Source: Artemisia argyi (lineage: Eukaryota; Streptophyta; Magnoliopsida; Asterales; Asteraceae). Taken from it: 64,000 bases of DNA. The notes under the pieces were generated by a model, which worked only from the letters and a program-made list of their open reading frames with translations, ran no database searches and was not told the origin of the DNA. Positions 16,734 to 27,650 of the stretch are shown here, in pieces; position 1 is the first letter of the stretch, and every line of letters starts with the position of its first letter. The stretch spans positions 145,396,731 to 145,460,730 of the forward strand of contig CM060706.1 of NCBI GenBank assembly GCA_030686995.1. The letters are read 5' to 3'. The position numbers and the translations under genes were made by a program.

Positions 16734-18150
16734 TGATGAGGCGAAAAATGATCCGTTTTTAGGGGGTCATTTAAGCCCGAATCCGAATTTATTTGATCAA
16801 ATATTGCCCTAAATCGTTCCTTTTGTGATTTTAGGTACTTTGGGAGAGAAATCTGGAAAAGGAAGCAATTCAGACATTTTTGGAGCATAAAAGTGAAGAA
16901 AACGCCAAAGTCTTAATTTTCCATGCTGGGAACAGTAGGTGACGGCGTCAAGAGCAATACCTTGACGGCGTCAAGAGCAAATTTCATGAATTTCCATGAC
17001 GACCCAGAACAGATTTGACGGCGTCACGTAGGAAGGGCGTCAAGAGTAAAAGAGTCATAACGACCTGGAAGTGTATAAGTCTTGACGGCGTCAGAAGTAG
17101 ATCTAGGCAGTCCGAGAAGAGTTTTGGCGGCGAGGTGACGGCGTCACAGTGTTTGTCTTGACGCCGTCAGACCTATTTTTCTATATATAGTTTTCTAATT
17201 TTCACACATTAAGAAGAGAAGTTTTTGGGAGAAACCCTAGTACGATTTTGGTGTAACTTTACAGGTTTTTCAAGGGTTCCAACCCCTTGATACCTTGCAT
17301 GTTTAATCAAGATAAGTGTTCTTCTAATTCAATCAATATGTCTATGTGTTGGTTGTCTATATCTTGTTCTTGTCTTAATTCCATCATGCTAGGCTAGATC
17401 TATCTTGTGTTTGCTTAGATCTAATGAAACCTAGATATTGATTATGTGTTGATTACTTGTTTATTCTTGTCTTGGATGAATGATTTATATGTTAGGCTTA
17501 AGAAAACTGGCAGATCTCCACTTGGTAACATGCTTGAACGTCTTAAGAAACATGAACCGAGGCGCACTAGGTCTTTATTGGTTGTATTTAATGCATGAGC
17601 TACTGTTTACAATCCCTATAGTTGTGTTGGGCATGGTGTAGGAGGAGATAAGAGCTCATAGAATTGGGGAGTTATGTGTGCCACCCCATGAATGGTATTA
17701 AGGAATACGATCCGTCATCCATGCAATTATAACAAGTAATTAACGTGTAAAAGATATCTAGGGAGTAGTGAAATCTAAGTAAACACATTTTCTCCAATTA
17801 CTGCTCACAACCTTAGTATAATTAGTTTATTTTCATTTTTAGTATTTTATTTTGATTGCATCTTAGTATTGGGTTAGTTGATTAGCAACTAATTCTGCCC
17901 AAATCCTTCAAACCCGAGATTTTAATTGCTTTCATAAAAATATAAAAATACAAAAATAATCATCCCTCACCTTTAGAACTAGTATTTAGGCTTTCTAATC
18001 CTAGCGACACTATTCCTAAGCTGAACGATCAATCCCCCGGTACTTGTCACTATACTATACTACAACGATCAGGTACACTGCCTGGTGGGGGTTGTAAGCT
18101 TCTCGAGATCCCTCGAGAGGTAAAACCTGTTGCGATTCCCACGCATATCA
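16734..18150 (+). repeat. 5' LTR of Athila-like element
   Basis: 1417 bp, closely matching 23016-24433 with few substitutions by eye. Contains promoter features at 16940-17190. A short palindrome CTCGAGATCCCTCGAG lies near the 3' end (18103-18118). Confidence 0.93.
16940..17190 (+). promoter_or_regulatory. U3 promoter with six TGACGGCGTCA boxes
   Basis: Six 11-bp near-palindromes TGACGGCGTCA (or its complement) at 16940, 16963, 17016, 17083, 17136 and 17159 precede a TATA box CTATATATAG at 17181-17190. TGACG half-sites are the recognition core of plant TGA-class bZIP factors. The arrangement suggests the retroelement promoter; binding is inferred, and the 1-bp centre makes the dyad differ from TGACGTCA. 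The second LTR repeats the cluster with one box mutated (TGACGGTGTCA near 23364). Confidence 0.6.
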
Positions 18151-18156
18151 AGTTTT

Positions 18157-18174
18157 TGGCGCCGTTGCCGGGGA
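18157..18174 (+). other. Primer binding site, tRNA-Asp
   Basis: TGGCGCCGTTGCCGGGGA six bases after the LTR end matches the complement of the 3' end of plant tRNA-Asp, the usual primer of Athila/Tat elements. Confidence 0.8.
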
Positions 18175-18319
18175 ATAGTTATTGTCTAGGTTAGAATTTC
18201 TTTTTATTAGGTCTACTTGCTAGATTCATTTCTAGTAAGATTTTATTTTTATTTTTAGGTCTTCTTTAGTCTATCTATTTCTTTGTGCCTTTGTTCGTAA
18301 CTCTTTACCATCCGACATC

Positions 18320-19651
18320 ATGGAAGGTGGTAACATCTTTGAACCCGTCATCCCACCACAACAAAACCCACCATTAGAACCCCTTAGGCCCCGAACCTTA
18401 GGAGAGTATTCCCGACCTAGCCACCAAGGCTACCGAAACACCATTGAGCTCACCGGAGCCAATGTAACCCCCTTGCGATCCGACACCATCCGGTTGGTGC
18501 AAAGCGGATGTGCATTCCATGGACTTCGTTCCGAAGATCCAAACCAACATCTTAAGGACTTTCTCAAAATCGTTGATTCCATAGACCTAGATGTTGCAAC
18601 TAGAGAGACAACCCGATTACGCCTATTCCAATTCTCTCTACGGGATCAAGCTAGTCAATGGCTTGAGCGTTTACTCGCGGGATTCATCACCACATGGGAT
18701 AATCTCGCCAATCGCTTCCTTACCCAATTCTTCCCGCCGAAAAAGACTGCAATGCTTAGAAGGGACATTTTGATGTTTGAACAACAGCAGGGTGAAACTT
18801 TCTACGAGGCTTGGGCCCGTTTTAAGAATCTCCTCCACAAGATCCCTCATCATGGTATAAACCTTTGGCTATTAGTCCAGATTTTCTACGACCATGTTGA
18901 CTATCACACTAAGCGCACCATCGACAGGGCCGCGGGAGGTAAATTGCGTGATAAGAACACCGAGGAGTCTTGGGCAATTATCGAAGAGCTCGCTGTTGAT
19001 AATCATGAGATGTGGGAATTTAATCATACGATAGAAGCGGCCATCAATGCAGTCTCGACATCTGGAGGAACCACCGAAATCCCCGATGAACTCCTATGCA
19101 AACTCGAGGCAAAAGTTGACTATTTTGAGGAAAGGCAAAGGAGACCTTTAAGTCCTAGACGGGCTACTGTCAATTCTGTCTCAAAACCAACTTCGGCACC
19201 ATTATCTGAGTCACCCTCTAGAGAAAACTCCGAGACTTTTCAGAACTATGCCCCACCTTGTTCCCCTCCCAAAGAGCTTAGTTCGGAGTTTGAAGCTAGG
19301 ATGAGAGAATATATGGCAACTCACTCAGATCGGCTTGCTAGATTCGAGGAAGCAGTTTATAAACAAAAAGAGGAGATGCAGGAGAAAATGAATGAGATGA
19401 TGAGTCTATTGGAGGAGTATGCCAACCAGAGAACCCCCGAACGAATACTACTAAGGAAAGAAAGCGCCACTCCCACCACCCAATTTGTTAACTCCATCAC
19501 CATTGTCCATAAGGATAACGAGAAGGTAGAAACCCCTGCTAAACAGACCTTAGAAAAACCACCAGAATCCCAACCTTTGAGTTACTACCTGAAACATGAT
19601 ATAAACAGAAACACCATAACAAATTGGATTAAGGGTGATGGGCGTAACTAA
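18320..19651 (+). CDS. Retrotransposon gag polyprotein
   Basis: 443 residues. The N-terminus carries PLRPRTLGEYSRPS and GYRNTIEL; then comes the retrotransposon gag domain (about residues 45-210) with SDTIRLVQSGCAFHGLRSED, LRLFQFSLRDQASQWLE, WDNLANRFLTQFFPP and ETFYEAWARFKNLL, the pattern of plant Athila-type gag. Residues about 320-380 are a charged coiled-coil-like region (EARMREYMATHSDRLARFEE). No CCHC knuckle is visible. Gag would form the virus-like particle. It ends in UAA at 19649-19651, but the same frame continues as protease, so either a read-through signal or a single nonsense mutation separates them. The ORF is otherwise undamaged. Confidence 0.88.
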   Translation: MEGGNIFEPVIPPQQNPPLEPLRPRTLGEYSRPSHQGYRNTIELTGANVTPLRSDTIRLVQSGCAFHGLRSEDPNQHLKDFLKIVDSIDLDVATRETTRLRLFQFSLRDQASQWLERLLAGFITTWDNLANRFLTQFFPPKKTAMLRRDILMFEQQQGETFYEAWARFKNLLHKIPHHGINLWLLVQIFYDHVDYHTKRTIDRAAGGKLRDKNTEESWAIIEELAVDNHEMWEFNHTIEAAINAVSTSGGTTEIPDELLCKLEAKVDYFEERQRRPLSPRRATVNSVSKPTSAPLSESPSRENSETFQNYAPPCSPPKELSSEFEARMREYMATHSDRLARFEEAVYKQKEEMQEKMNEMMSLLEEYANQRTPERILLRKESATPTTQFVNSITIVHKDNEKVETPAKQTLEKPPESQPLSYYLKHDINRNTITNWIKGDGRN

Positions 19652-20590
19652 TCCTCCGGACAGGTCTCTGAGAAAGAGGAAGAAGTGAAAGATGAGTATG
19701 ATACGCTTCCTGGAGGATCAGTATTCGAGAAGCTATTGGTACAAAAAGTGGCTACTAAGCAGATAGCATGTGGGAACTTTGAGATACCAACAAGCATCGG
19801 GGACTTGAAACATCTTAGTGCTTTCGCCGACCAAGGATCGGAAGTAAATCTTATGCCCCTAACTATTTACATCCAACTAACGTCAAAAATGCCAGCCCCT
19901 ACTCGTGTTAGGTTATCTCTCGTTGGACACTCGTACGTATATCCCCTTGGAATCGCAGAAGATGTATTAGTTAATGTCGCAGGATTCATGTACCCCGTTG
20001 ATTTTATGATCATCGATGATAAAGGGGATGGATGCATGCCAATAATCCTTGGGTCACCATTCGTCACTACCGTTAGGGCTGTCATTAAATATGAAGGTAG
20101 GAAGATCGAGCTTAAATCTGGAAAAAGAAAGATTAGCTTCCCCATGACCCCACGATGTAAGCATGAGAATTTGAGTTGGAGAAAGCTCAAAAACAACATT
20201 GATACGACACCCATTCGTGTTCAGAATAAAATTCTTGCATGGGAGGCAAGAATCAAAAGCTATAAGGAAGCCAAAAATGAAAGATGCAAAAGCGATAAGG
20301 TTCAGGTCGAATTCGAACATACTCAACCAGCAGAAAATCATGTACCGTTTGAGGAAGGTAACTTGGTACTTCTAAGACACTCGGAAATAACAATACCACC
20401 CAATAAACCAAGTCCTTGGTGGTATGGGCCATTCACAATCGAAGGTGTGAGCCAAGATGGGGTAGCTAACTTGAGAAGCAAATTAGGTGGGATGGTGATT
20501 GCGAGTATCGACAGATTGAGGCACTACCACCATAACAGTAATGATCGCAACTATATGGGGTATATCATTTCCAATGATGAAATCACGTAG
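19652..20590 (+). pseudogene. Protease fused in frame to integrase C-terminal domain (RT/RH/IN core deleted)
   Basis: The same frame as gag, open from just after the gag UAA to TAG at 20588-20590; the first ATG is 19685 (301 residues from there). From that ATG, residues about 10-150 are a retropepsin-like domain: FADQGSEVNLMPLTIY stands where Athila-type proteases have ADLGASINLMP, and IILGSPFVTTVRAVI is the family's second conserved block. Residues about 180-205 (LAWEARIKSYKEAKNERCKS) and 218-283 (VPFEEGNLVLLRHSE, SPWWYGPFTIEGV) match the region after the integrase core. Some 3 kb encoding RT, RNase H and the integrase catalytic core is therefore missing without loss of frame. The active-site D-S/T-G is D-Q-G, so protease activity is doubtful. 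Confidence 0.78.
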
Positions 20591-23015
20591 TAACCCATGA
20601 CCTTGAGTCTAGCTACAAGACTCGTAAATAAAGAAAAGCGCTTCTTGGGAGGCAGCCCATGTTTTGTGTGATTTTATTTGTTTGTTTGTTATTTGCTTCC
20701 GTATGCATGCTTTATTTTTATTGTTGGTTGATCATGTTTCTAAACTAAATAGTGGAAATACTTTACTTTGTTGTTTTGGCCTAGTCTTAACTTCACCTAA
20801 AGGTATTTTTGCAAAAGATAAGTGTAAGGGGAAACCCCAAATATGTTTTTAAGAAATAAACCGATCATGATCTCCACGATATTAAATGAACATGTATATT
20901 CGTATTTGTTAGAGTCAAATGCTTGTATTGAGTCATAATGAAGTTTTGCAGGATTTTCCAGGAAGTAGGACCAAGTTTTTCCAGAAATTTTCCGGAAACT
21001 TAACATAAGCATTTCTGCAGGTCAATTCTGACGGCGTCAAGGGTTTACTCTTGACGGCGTCAGGAGTTAAAATCTGGAAATTTTACCGGTTTTGTTTTTC
21101 TAACGGAGTCTTATGGTTTTTGTGAATTATTAAGTTTTATAATCTCCAGGAGATCTGCAAACTTCATTCCACAAGCATTATATCTTATCTTGTTTTCTAG
21201 GATTTAGTAACATATATAGAATGCCGCCGATTTTACGCGAGGTTGTCTTGTCTATTTTGTCAGGTTTTACAGGTTATGTATGACAAGAAGATGATTTATA
21301 TTCTGGAAGGGAAGCTTTGATTGTTCATTTTCTTGGAGGAAGATTTAACCTGGCCATCCTAATATCCATACCGAGCGAATCAGGGGAGTATTTGATTTCA
21401 TTCTCTTTACTTTTTCACTTTTACATTCTTTACTTGAACATTGGGGACAATGTTCATCTTAAGTGTAAGGGGAGGGTAAAAAGATGATACCTTACATATG
21501 CACTTTCGCTAGAGTTTGTTTTGTTTAATGGTAGATGTGTAATAAAACTATGAGAAATACTTGTTAGTGCAATTTTAGCGCCAAATTTAAAATTTTTTAC
21601 AACATTTAGGAGTGAAACTTTAGCCATAGCAAGCGTCTCATGGATAGGAGATTGTATGACTAGCACATAACCGTATATTCAGAAAAATTTTCCACCCAAA
21701 TATGTGAGGTTCGCCTTTAGATTTGATAGGAAAAGCATTTACTATTAGTGCTTATGAGTGTACCGGTAGTATTTAGATTCTAGAACTTGCGTTAGTGATG
21801 CATCCCGAGACCGCTAGTGAGACTACATTCGTGTGGTAGGATTTACTACATGATAAGAGGCATTAGGATTACCCTTGTGTTAAACCCGTATCATAATTTC
21901 TTGACCATTTAAGTCATATTACTTGGCTAGTTAAGTCAACTAATTTTTCCCACACCTTAGCGTTGTACTCATTTTTAGTACACGAAACCCCTAGTACACC
22001 CCTCCGAGCCGATCTTTTCGTTTCTAACTTTAAGCATTTTACTTAAAGGAAGAATTTGTTACACCCCACTTAAATGTACAACCAAATCGCCTTAGCCTTC
22101 CGTGTATGCGCTCATTTTTAGTGCATTATTGTTATTTGTTAAACCCTAAGTTAACTTTCTAATTGATTACATGGTTGCTAAGTCGAGTCATATCCTTGTA
22201 CATATTGTTTTGGGACGATTGGGACTCATGGGTAAGTACTTATTTTATAGAGTAATGGGGAAGAACATCACTTATTACCCCCATATGTACGTTAATCTTA
22301 AAAGTGCTCCAAGTGTTTTGATTTTCTTAATTTGAGTCATTAGTTTAGTTAATTGTAAAGTATGTAAAAATTCAAGTGTAAGGGAAATGTTCATTCCCTA
22401 TGATGTATTATTTTGGATGGTAGGGTAAGAGTGTATGAAAAAAAAAAAAAAAAAAAAAAAAAAACATACGGACTACCATCCCTTTTTATTCTATGTTCAT
22501 TTTATGTTTTTGTTATTTTTCATTTATTAGCTTAAGTCGAGTCTAGTCTTGGCTTAGCAACGCCATATTGTACATGTAATTGACTAAGATTGTTAACTCG
22601 CCACCAGTAAAACTTCCTTTATCCAACAAAACCGTGTATTTCATATCCCTGCACCTAACGTTACAACCCTTTAAAAGACCTCTTTGATAGTTTATCCTAG
22701 GTGCTTACGCCATGTGGTGGAGGTTTGATCCTTTCCCAAGCCTATGGTAATCTATTTTGCTATGACAGGTAGTGAGAGATATCTTCCGTTTCCATATTGT
22801 AATTTACACTTTATTACACCCGAGAGATGTGAGTATCTAAACACTATTTGTGAGGTGCTAGTGTATGACCTCCGTGCTTGTCTATTGGTCTTTAGTGGAA
22901 CGATTATTTGTTGTAATTACTTTTATGTTAGTGTTAAATGACCCCTAACTTGTCTTTTGAGTAGAATAAAAGCGCATTTGCTTGAGGACAAGCAAATCTC
23001 AAGTGTAAGAGTATA
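20591..23015. other. Non-coding 3' region of Athila-like element
   Basis: No credible ORF. Holds two more TGACGGCGTCA boxes (21030-21040, 21053-21063), the purine-rich GGGGACAATG..AAGTGTAAGGGGAGG motif near 21444-21475, and a poly(A) run at 22438-22464. The envelope-like ORF that some Athila elements carry here is absent. Confidence 0.6.
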
Positions 23016-24433
23016 TGATGAGGCGAAAAATGATCCGTTTTTAGGGGGTCATTTAAGCCCGAATCCGAATTTATTTGATCAAATATTGCCCTAAATCGTT
23101 CCTTTTGTGATTTTAGGTACTTTGGGAGAGAAATCTGGAAAAGGAAGCAATTCGGACGTTTTTGGAGCATAAAAGTGAAGAAAACGCCAAAGTCTTAATT
23201 TTCCATGCTGGGAACAGTAGGTGACGGCGTCAAGAGCAATACCTTGACGGCGTCAAGAGCAAATTTCATGAATTTCTATGACGACCCAGAACAGATTTGA
23301 CGGCGTCACGTAGGAAAGGCGTCAAGAGTAAAAGAGTCATGACGGCCTGGAAGTGTATAAGTCTTGACGGTGTCAGAAGTAGATCTAGGCAGTCTAAGAA
23401 GAGTTTTGGCGGCGAGGTGACGGCGTCACAGTGTTTGTCTTGACGCCGTCAGACCTATTTTTCTATATATAGTTTTCTAATTTTCACACATTAAGAAGAG
23501 AAGTTTTTGGGAGAAACCCTAGTACGATTTTGGTGTAACTTTACAGGTTTTTCAAGGGTTCCAACCCCTTGATACCTTGCATGTTTAATCAAGATAAGTG
23601 TTCTTCTAATTCAATCAATATGTTTATGAGTTGGTTGTCTATATCTTGTTCTTGTCTTAATTCCATCATGCTAGGCTAGATCTATCTTGTGTTTGCTTAG
23701 ATCTAATGAAACCTAGATATTAATTATGTGTTGATTATTTGTTTATTCTTGTCTTGGATGAATGATTTATATGTTAGGCTTAAGAAAACTGGCAGATCTC
23801 CACTTGGTAACATGCTTGAACGTCTTAAGAAACATGAACCGAGGTGCACTAGGTCTTTATTGGTTGTATTTAATGCATGAGCCACTGTTTACAATCCCTA
23901 TAGTTGTGTTGGGCATGGTGTAGGAGGAGATAAGAGCTCATAGAATTGGGGAGTTATGTGTGCCACCCCATGAATGGTATTAAGGAATACGATCCGTCAT
24001 CCATGCAATTATAACAAGTAATTAACGTGTAAAAGATATCTAGGGAGTAGTGAAATATAAGTAAACACATTTTCTCCAATTACTGCTCACAACCTTAGTA
24101 TAATTAGTTTATTTTCATTTTTAGTATTTTATTTTGATTACATCTTAATATTGGGTTAGTTGATTAGCAACTAATTCTGCCCAAATCCTTCAAACCCCGA
24201 GATTTTAATTGCTTTCATAAAAATATAAAAATACAAAAATAATCATCCCTCACGTTTAGAACTAGTATTTAGGCTTTCTAATCCTAGCGACACTATTCCT
24301 AAGCTGAACGATCAATCCCCTGGTACTTGTCACTATACTATACTACAACGATCAGGTACACTGCCTGGTGGGGGTTGTAAGCTTCTCGAGATCCCTCGAG
24401 AGGTAAAACCTGTTGCGATTCCCACGCATATCA
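23016..24433 (+). repeat. 3' LTR of Athila-like element
   Basis: 1418 bp, with the same TGATGAGG start and CATATCA end as the 5' LTR. The preceding bases CTCAAGTGTAAGAGTATA are only a weak polypurine tract. Confidence 0.93.
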
Positions 24434-24438
24434 CATAT

Positions 24439-25189
24439 GCAAGAATTAACAGCTACTTAAGTTTCCCAAAATTTAAACATATTGGCGCAATAATACACTA
24501 GCAGTTTAAGACAACTACAAGGCTGTTTGAATTAGCTTATTCTACCAACTTATGGGCTAATTAGAAAAAATCACAACCCCAATTTACTCAGTCAACGAGC
24601 AGGTGCGACTAAGCTTATACTTAAATAAGCAATAAGCTCATCAGTACAGGCTCAAAGACCAACAAAAAGTAGGCTTGTGAAATTTTCCAAATTCAAATAA
24701 GCCCCATAGATCAGAAATATAAGCTAATCCAATCACCCTTCAAACAAGTAGCAAGAATGAAATAACAGAATGCGAAGCAATTTTTGATACGCGTAGACTC
24801 AACAAACATCAATATCATCAAATCAACGCTCAACTTAAGCATACTCATACACACTCACTTATTCACTTAATCAGCTTATTAATACAACAGCTTACCTCAA
24901 GTAATCATTCACTATCACTAAATAAGCACAAATTGAGCTGAAAAACAAACAGTAGCAGAATTGATGTGATTATACCACACGAATAAAGCTGATAACGATT
25001 TCGATACACGTAAACTCAACAAACATCAATATCATCAAATCAACTCTAAACTTAACTACTTAAACTTAACTCTAAACACGCTCAGTTAATCACTTAATCA
25101 ACTTATTGATACAACAACTTAACCTCAATTTTAATCATTCACTATCACTGAATAATGACTGATTTAAAAAAATGAGACAAGAATATACC
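24439..25189. other. Intron-like flank upstream of RPS5 pseudogene
   Basis: AT-rich DNA without ORFs. It resumes the sequence interrupted by the Athila-like element. A ~60-bp stretch (ATACGCGTAGACTCAACAAACATC and following, about 24786) recurs near 25003 as a direct repeat. The expected first RPS5 coding exon was searched for and not seen. Confidence 0.4.
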
Positions 25190-25440
25190 AGAATCGACAT
25201 TTAGAAGCTTATTTTGATCCGATCCCGCCAACGAAGAGTCTTTAGATTGAGCAATTTCTTCTCGTAGGTCCATTTCAATGATTTACCGGTGATTTGACAG
25301 TGATTTAACGGTGGTTTGACGGTGGATTGACGGTGGATTGGGTGGTTAGGGTTAGGGTTACGAATTGGGGTAAACGGGGAGGGAGAGAGAGTGTAAAACG
25401 TGTGTGTGTGTGTGAGTACGGGGAGGGAGGGTAAAAAGTG
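25190..25440 (-). other. Possible 5' exon and promoter (minus strand)
   Basis: On the minus strand an ATG at 25273-25271 opens MDLREEIAQSKDSSLAGSDQ, followed by a possible donor TCTG/GTATAT near 25185. Upstream are tandem CACCGTCAA boxes, a telo-box (CCCTAACCCTAACC) and a CT-rich stretch, together promoter-like. It could be a replaced first exon of the RPS5 copy or an unrelated gene start. An overlapping frame reads WTYEKK, faintly like the WTYE of RPS5 exon 1, but too short to be conclusive. Confidence 0.25.
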
Positions 25441-25697
25441 TGTGGTTGGATTGACAAAAATGCCCCTCCGTTTTTTTTTTCTTTTTTTGTGTAATTAATC
25501 TACACCGTTGGATGGAAGGGAATGGATGGATGAGATCTTTTGGTTTGTACTTTAGCTAAATGTTGTTTCGTATAGAACTTTTCTCTTTTATCACATATGA
25601 TATATCAAAAATATTCACTTATAGATAGATTAAGTTGATATTGACTGTATTTTATCACATATGATATTGAAAAAAAAAAACACTTGTCTTAACTGCA

Positions 25698-25745
25698 GTG
25701 ATAGACTTCAGCTTTGCCGAAGGCTATCGACGCAGCTAAGCATTT
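25698..25745. repeat. GC-rich palindrome cluster 1
   Basis: CTTTGCCGAAGGC with related half-sites ACGCAGCTAAGC; a short member of the GCCTTCGGC hairpin family also found at 27545-27650 and 30085-30170. GC-rich within strongly AT-rich DNA. Confidence 0.5.
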
Positions 25746-27544
25746 GAGAAAAAAAAACTGATGATGTATGTTAATTGGTCTGCTTGAACATAATTACTAA
25801 AAATACGTGTTTTAAAAATGTACATAAAGGTAAAGCAAAGGAAACTGACGATGTGGAAAAAGTAATAACAACATTGCCGTTCTTAAAGTCATCCACTAAA
25901 GGAAGACAAGCTGCAAAAGGTATATTTTAAATGCTTTATCATATATGATATTTCATATTTTTTTTCAAATAATTTGGTTTATCACATATGATACTTGATT
26001 TTCTTTGTATTTGTTATTGGTTTATCACATGTGATAAAATTTTAAAATTTTTTTGCAGTACATATAGAAGATGTTGATGACATGGAAATAGAAGAGGAGG
26101 AAGATGATAACAACAAAAAGAAGCAAGAGCCAAAAAAGAAGGAAATTAAAAAAGAAGAATGAGAAGTTGTTCAGAGAGAAAAAAAGAGATATGTCAAGAC
26201 AAAGTGTACGACAAGAGGGCGTGCACAGAAAAAACAAAAAAAGAAGCAGCAAAACCTGCTACATCTTCTAAGAGATTGACAAGACAAAACACTAAAAAAA
26301 CAATTGAAGAAGCAGAAAGTAGTCAAGAGCGCGAAGAGGAGGAGGAGGAAGGAAGTGAAACAGAGGAGGAAGTGAAAAAGGAAACAAAAAAGAGAAAAAT
26401 AGAAATTAAAGAAAAATAAGATGATACAGAGGAGGAGGAGGACGAGGACGAGGAGGAACGCAAGGTTGTCAAGGTGAAAAAAGAAAAACCGACAAAACAA
26501 AAACAAAAAAAAGCAACCAAAAAGGTGATATATCCAACCTGCATTACAAGGTCATCACCAAAAGCTATGTTTGATGCCATGGCTGGTTTAACAGAAATAA
26601 GAAAGAAATGTCTGAAAGATATTGGTTTTGAGAGATTCATAAACTTCCCGATAACTGAACTTCCGAGTGCTTTGATATACCACGTGGTTGATAAATTCCA
26701 TCCACCAAACATGGAATTAAGATTAGAGAAAGGGTCAATAAAGGTAACAAGACAAAAAATTAATGATATGCTAGGTGTGCCAATGGGAACAAAGAAATTG
26801 GAAGAGCTAGAAGAAAGAGATCATGATGATCCTTTCATCAAAGAATGGGAAAACCAATACTCTCAAGTAAAAAAAATCACACCAGCTGCAATATCAATGG
26901 AGATATCTGGCACATCCGATGCTGATTTCATCTTCACAATAAACTTCTTGACACTGTTTGCTAGCACCATGGGGACAATAGACAATGGTGGAAAGGTGTT
27001 TAAGACAGTGTTAAAACATGTCAAAGAAAGTGATGAAATTTCGGATATTGATTGGTGTGGATACATAATGGATTGCTTACAAACAAGTAAGCATAATTGG
27101 GAAAAGGTGAAGATAGGCGACTACTATTATGGGCCAGCAACCTTCTTATGTGTAAGTTGTTTTACATGTTTCTATACACTTATCAAATGTGATTCAATAC
27201 TATACAAATATTACAATTTAACACAAATTTATTTTTTGTATGAAAAAGTTGTTCTACTTGGACTCAACAAACTTCCTAACATTTCAAGTTATGCGTCATC
27301 GTCCAGCAATGAGAAGTTGGAACACTCAAGCGATGAGGAAGAGGAGAGGAATGGAAATGAAGGAAGAATGCTTGGGGAAGCTTGATCATCATGAAGAATT
27401 TGATCCAGACGAAGAGCAAACTGGTCTGAATTTATACAAGGGAAATGATGTGTACAATGAACCATTGCCTCCCAAGAGACCAGATACTAGAGAGGTTACT
27501 TTTACATTCTATTTTGATTGCTATATAAATTGATTGTGTTATAA

Positions 27545-27650
27545 ATTGCAGCATAGCCTTCGGCTATAGCTGAAGGCTATGCCTGCGGCTTAGCCACAGT
27601 CATTGCCTTTGGCTAAAGCCAAAGGCATTGCCTGTGGCTAAGCCTTTGAA
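27545..27650. repeat. GC-rich hairpin cluster 2 (intron)
   Basis: Nested inverted repeats in a Ulp1 intron: ATAGCCTTCGGCTAT with TAGCTGAAGGCTAT, then CAATGCCTTTGGCT facing AGCCAAAGGCATTG. It sits immediately beside the ATCATATATGAT cluster at 27653-27768. Confidence 0.85.

Larger units (their letters stand above)
16734..24433 (+). mobile_element. Non-autonomous Athila-like Ty3 LTR element
   Basis: LTRs 16734-18150 and 23016-24433, termini TGATGAGG..CATATCA, with a perfect 5-bp duplication CATAT (16729-16733, 24434-24438). The leader has a tRNA-Asp primer site, then gag (18320-19651) and, in the same frame after a UAA, a protease fused to an integrase C-terminal domain (to 20590). RT, RNase H and the integrase core are missing. 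20591-23015 is non-coding and includes GGGGACAATG..AAGTGTAAGGGGAGG (about 21444-21475), a purine-rich motif typical of the Athila/Tat group, and a poly(A) run at 22438-22464. It is inserted in the flank of the RPS5 pseudogene, antisense to it. Confidence 0.9.

Noticed and set aside
25350..25370. Telomeric repeat tract
   Set aside because: Only two or three GGGTTAG units (also near 965 and 35025), typical of telo-box promoter elements, not interstitial telomere arrays.
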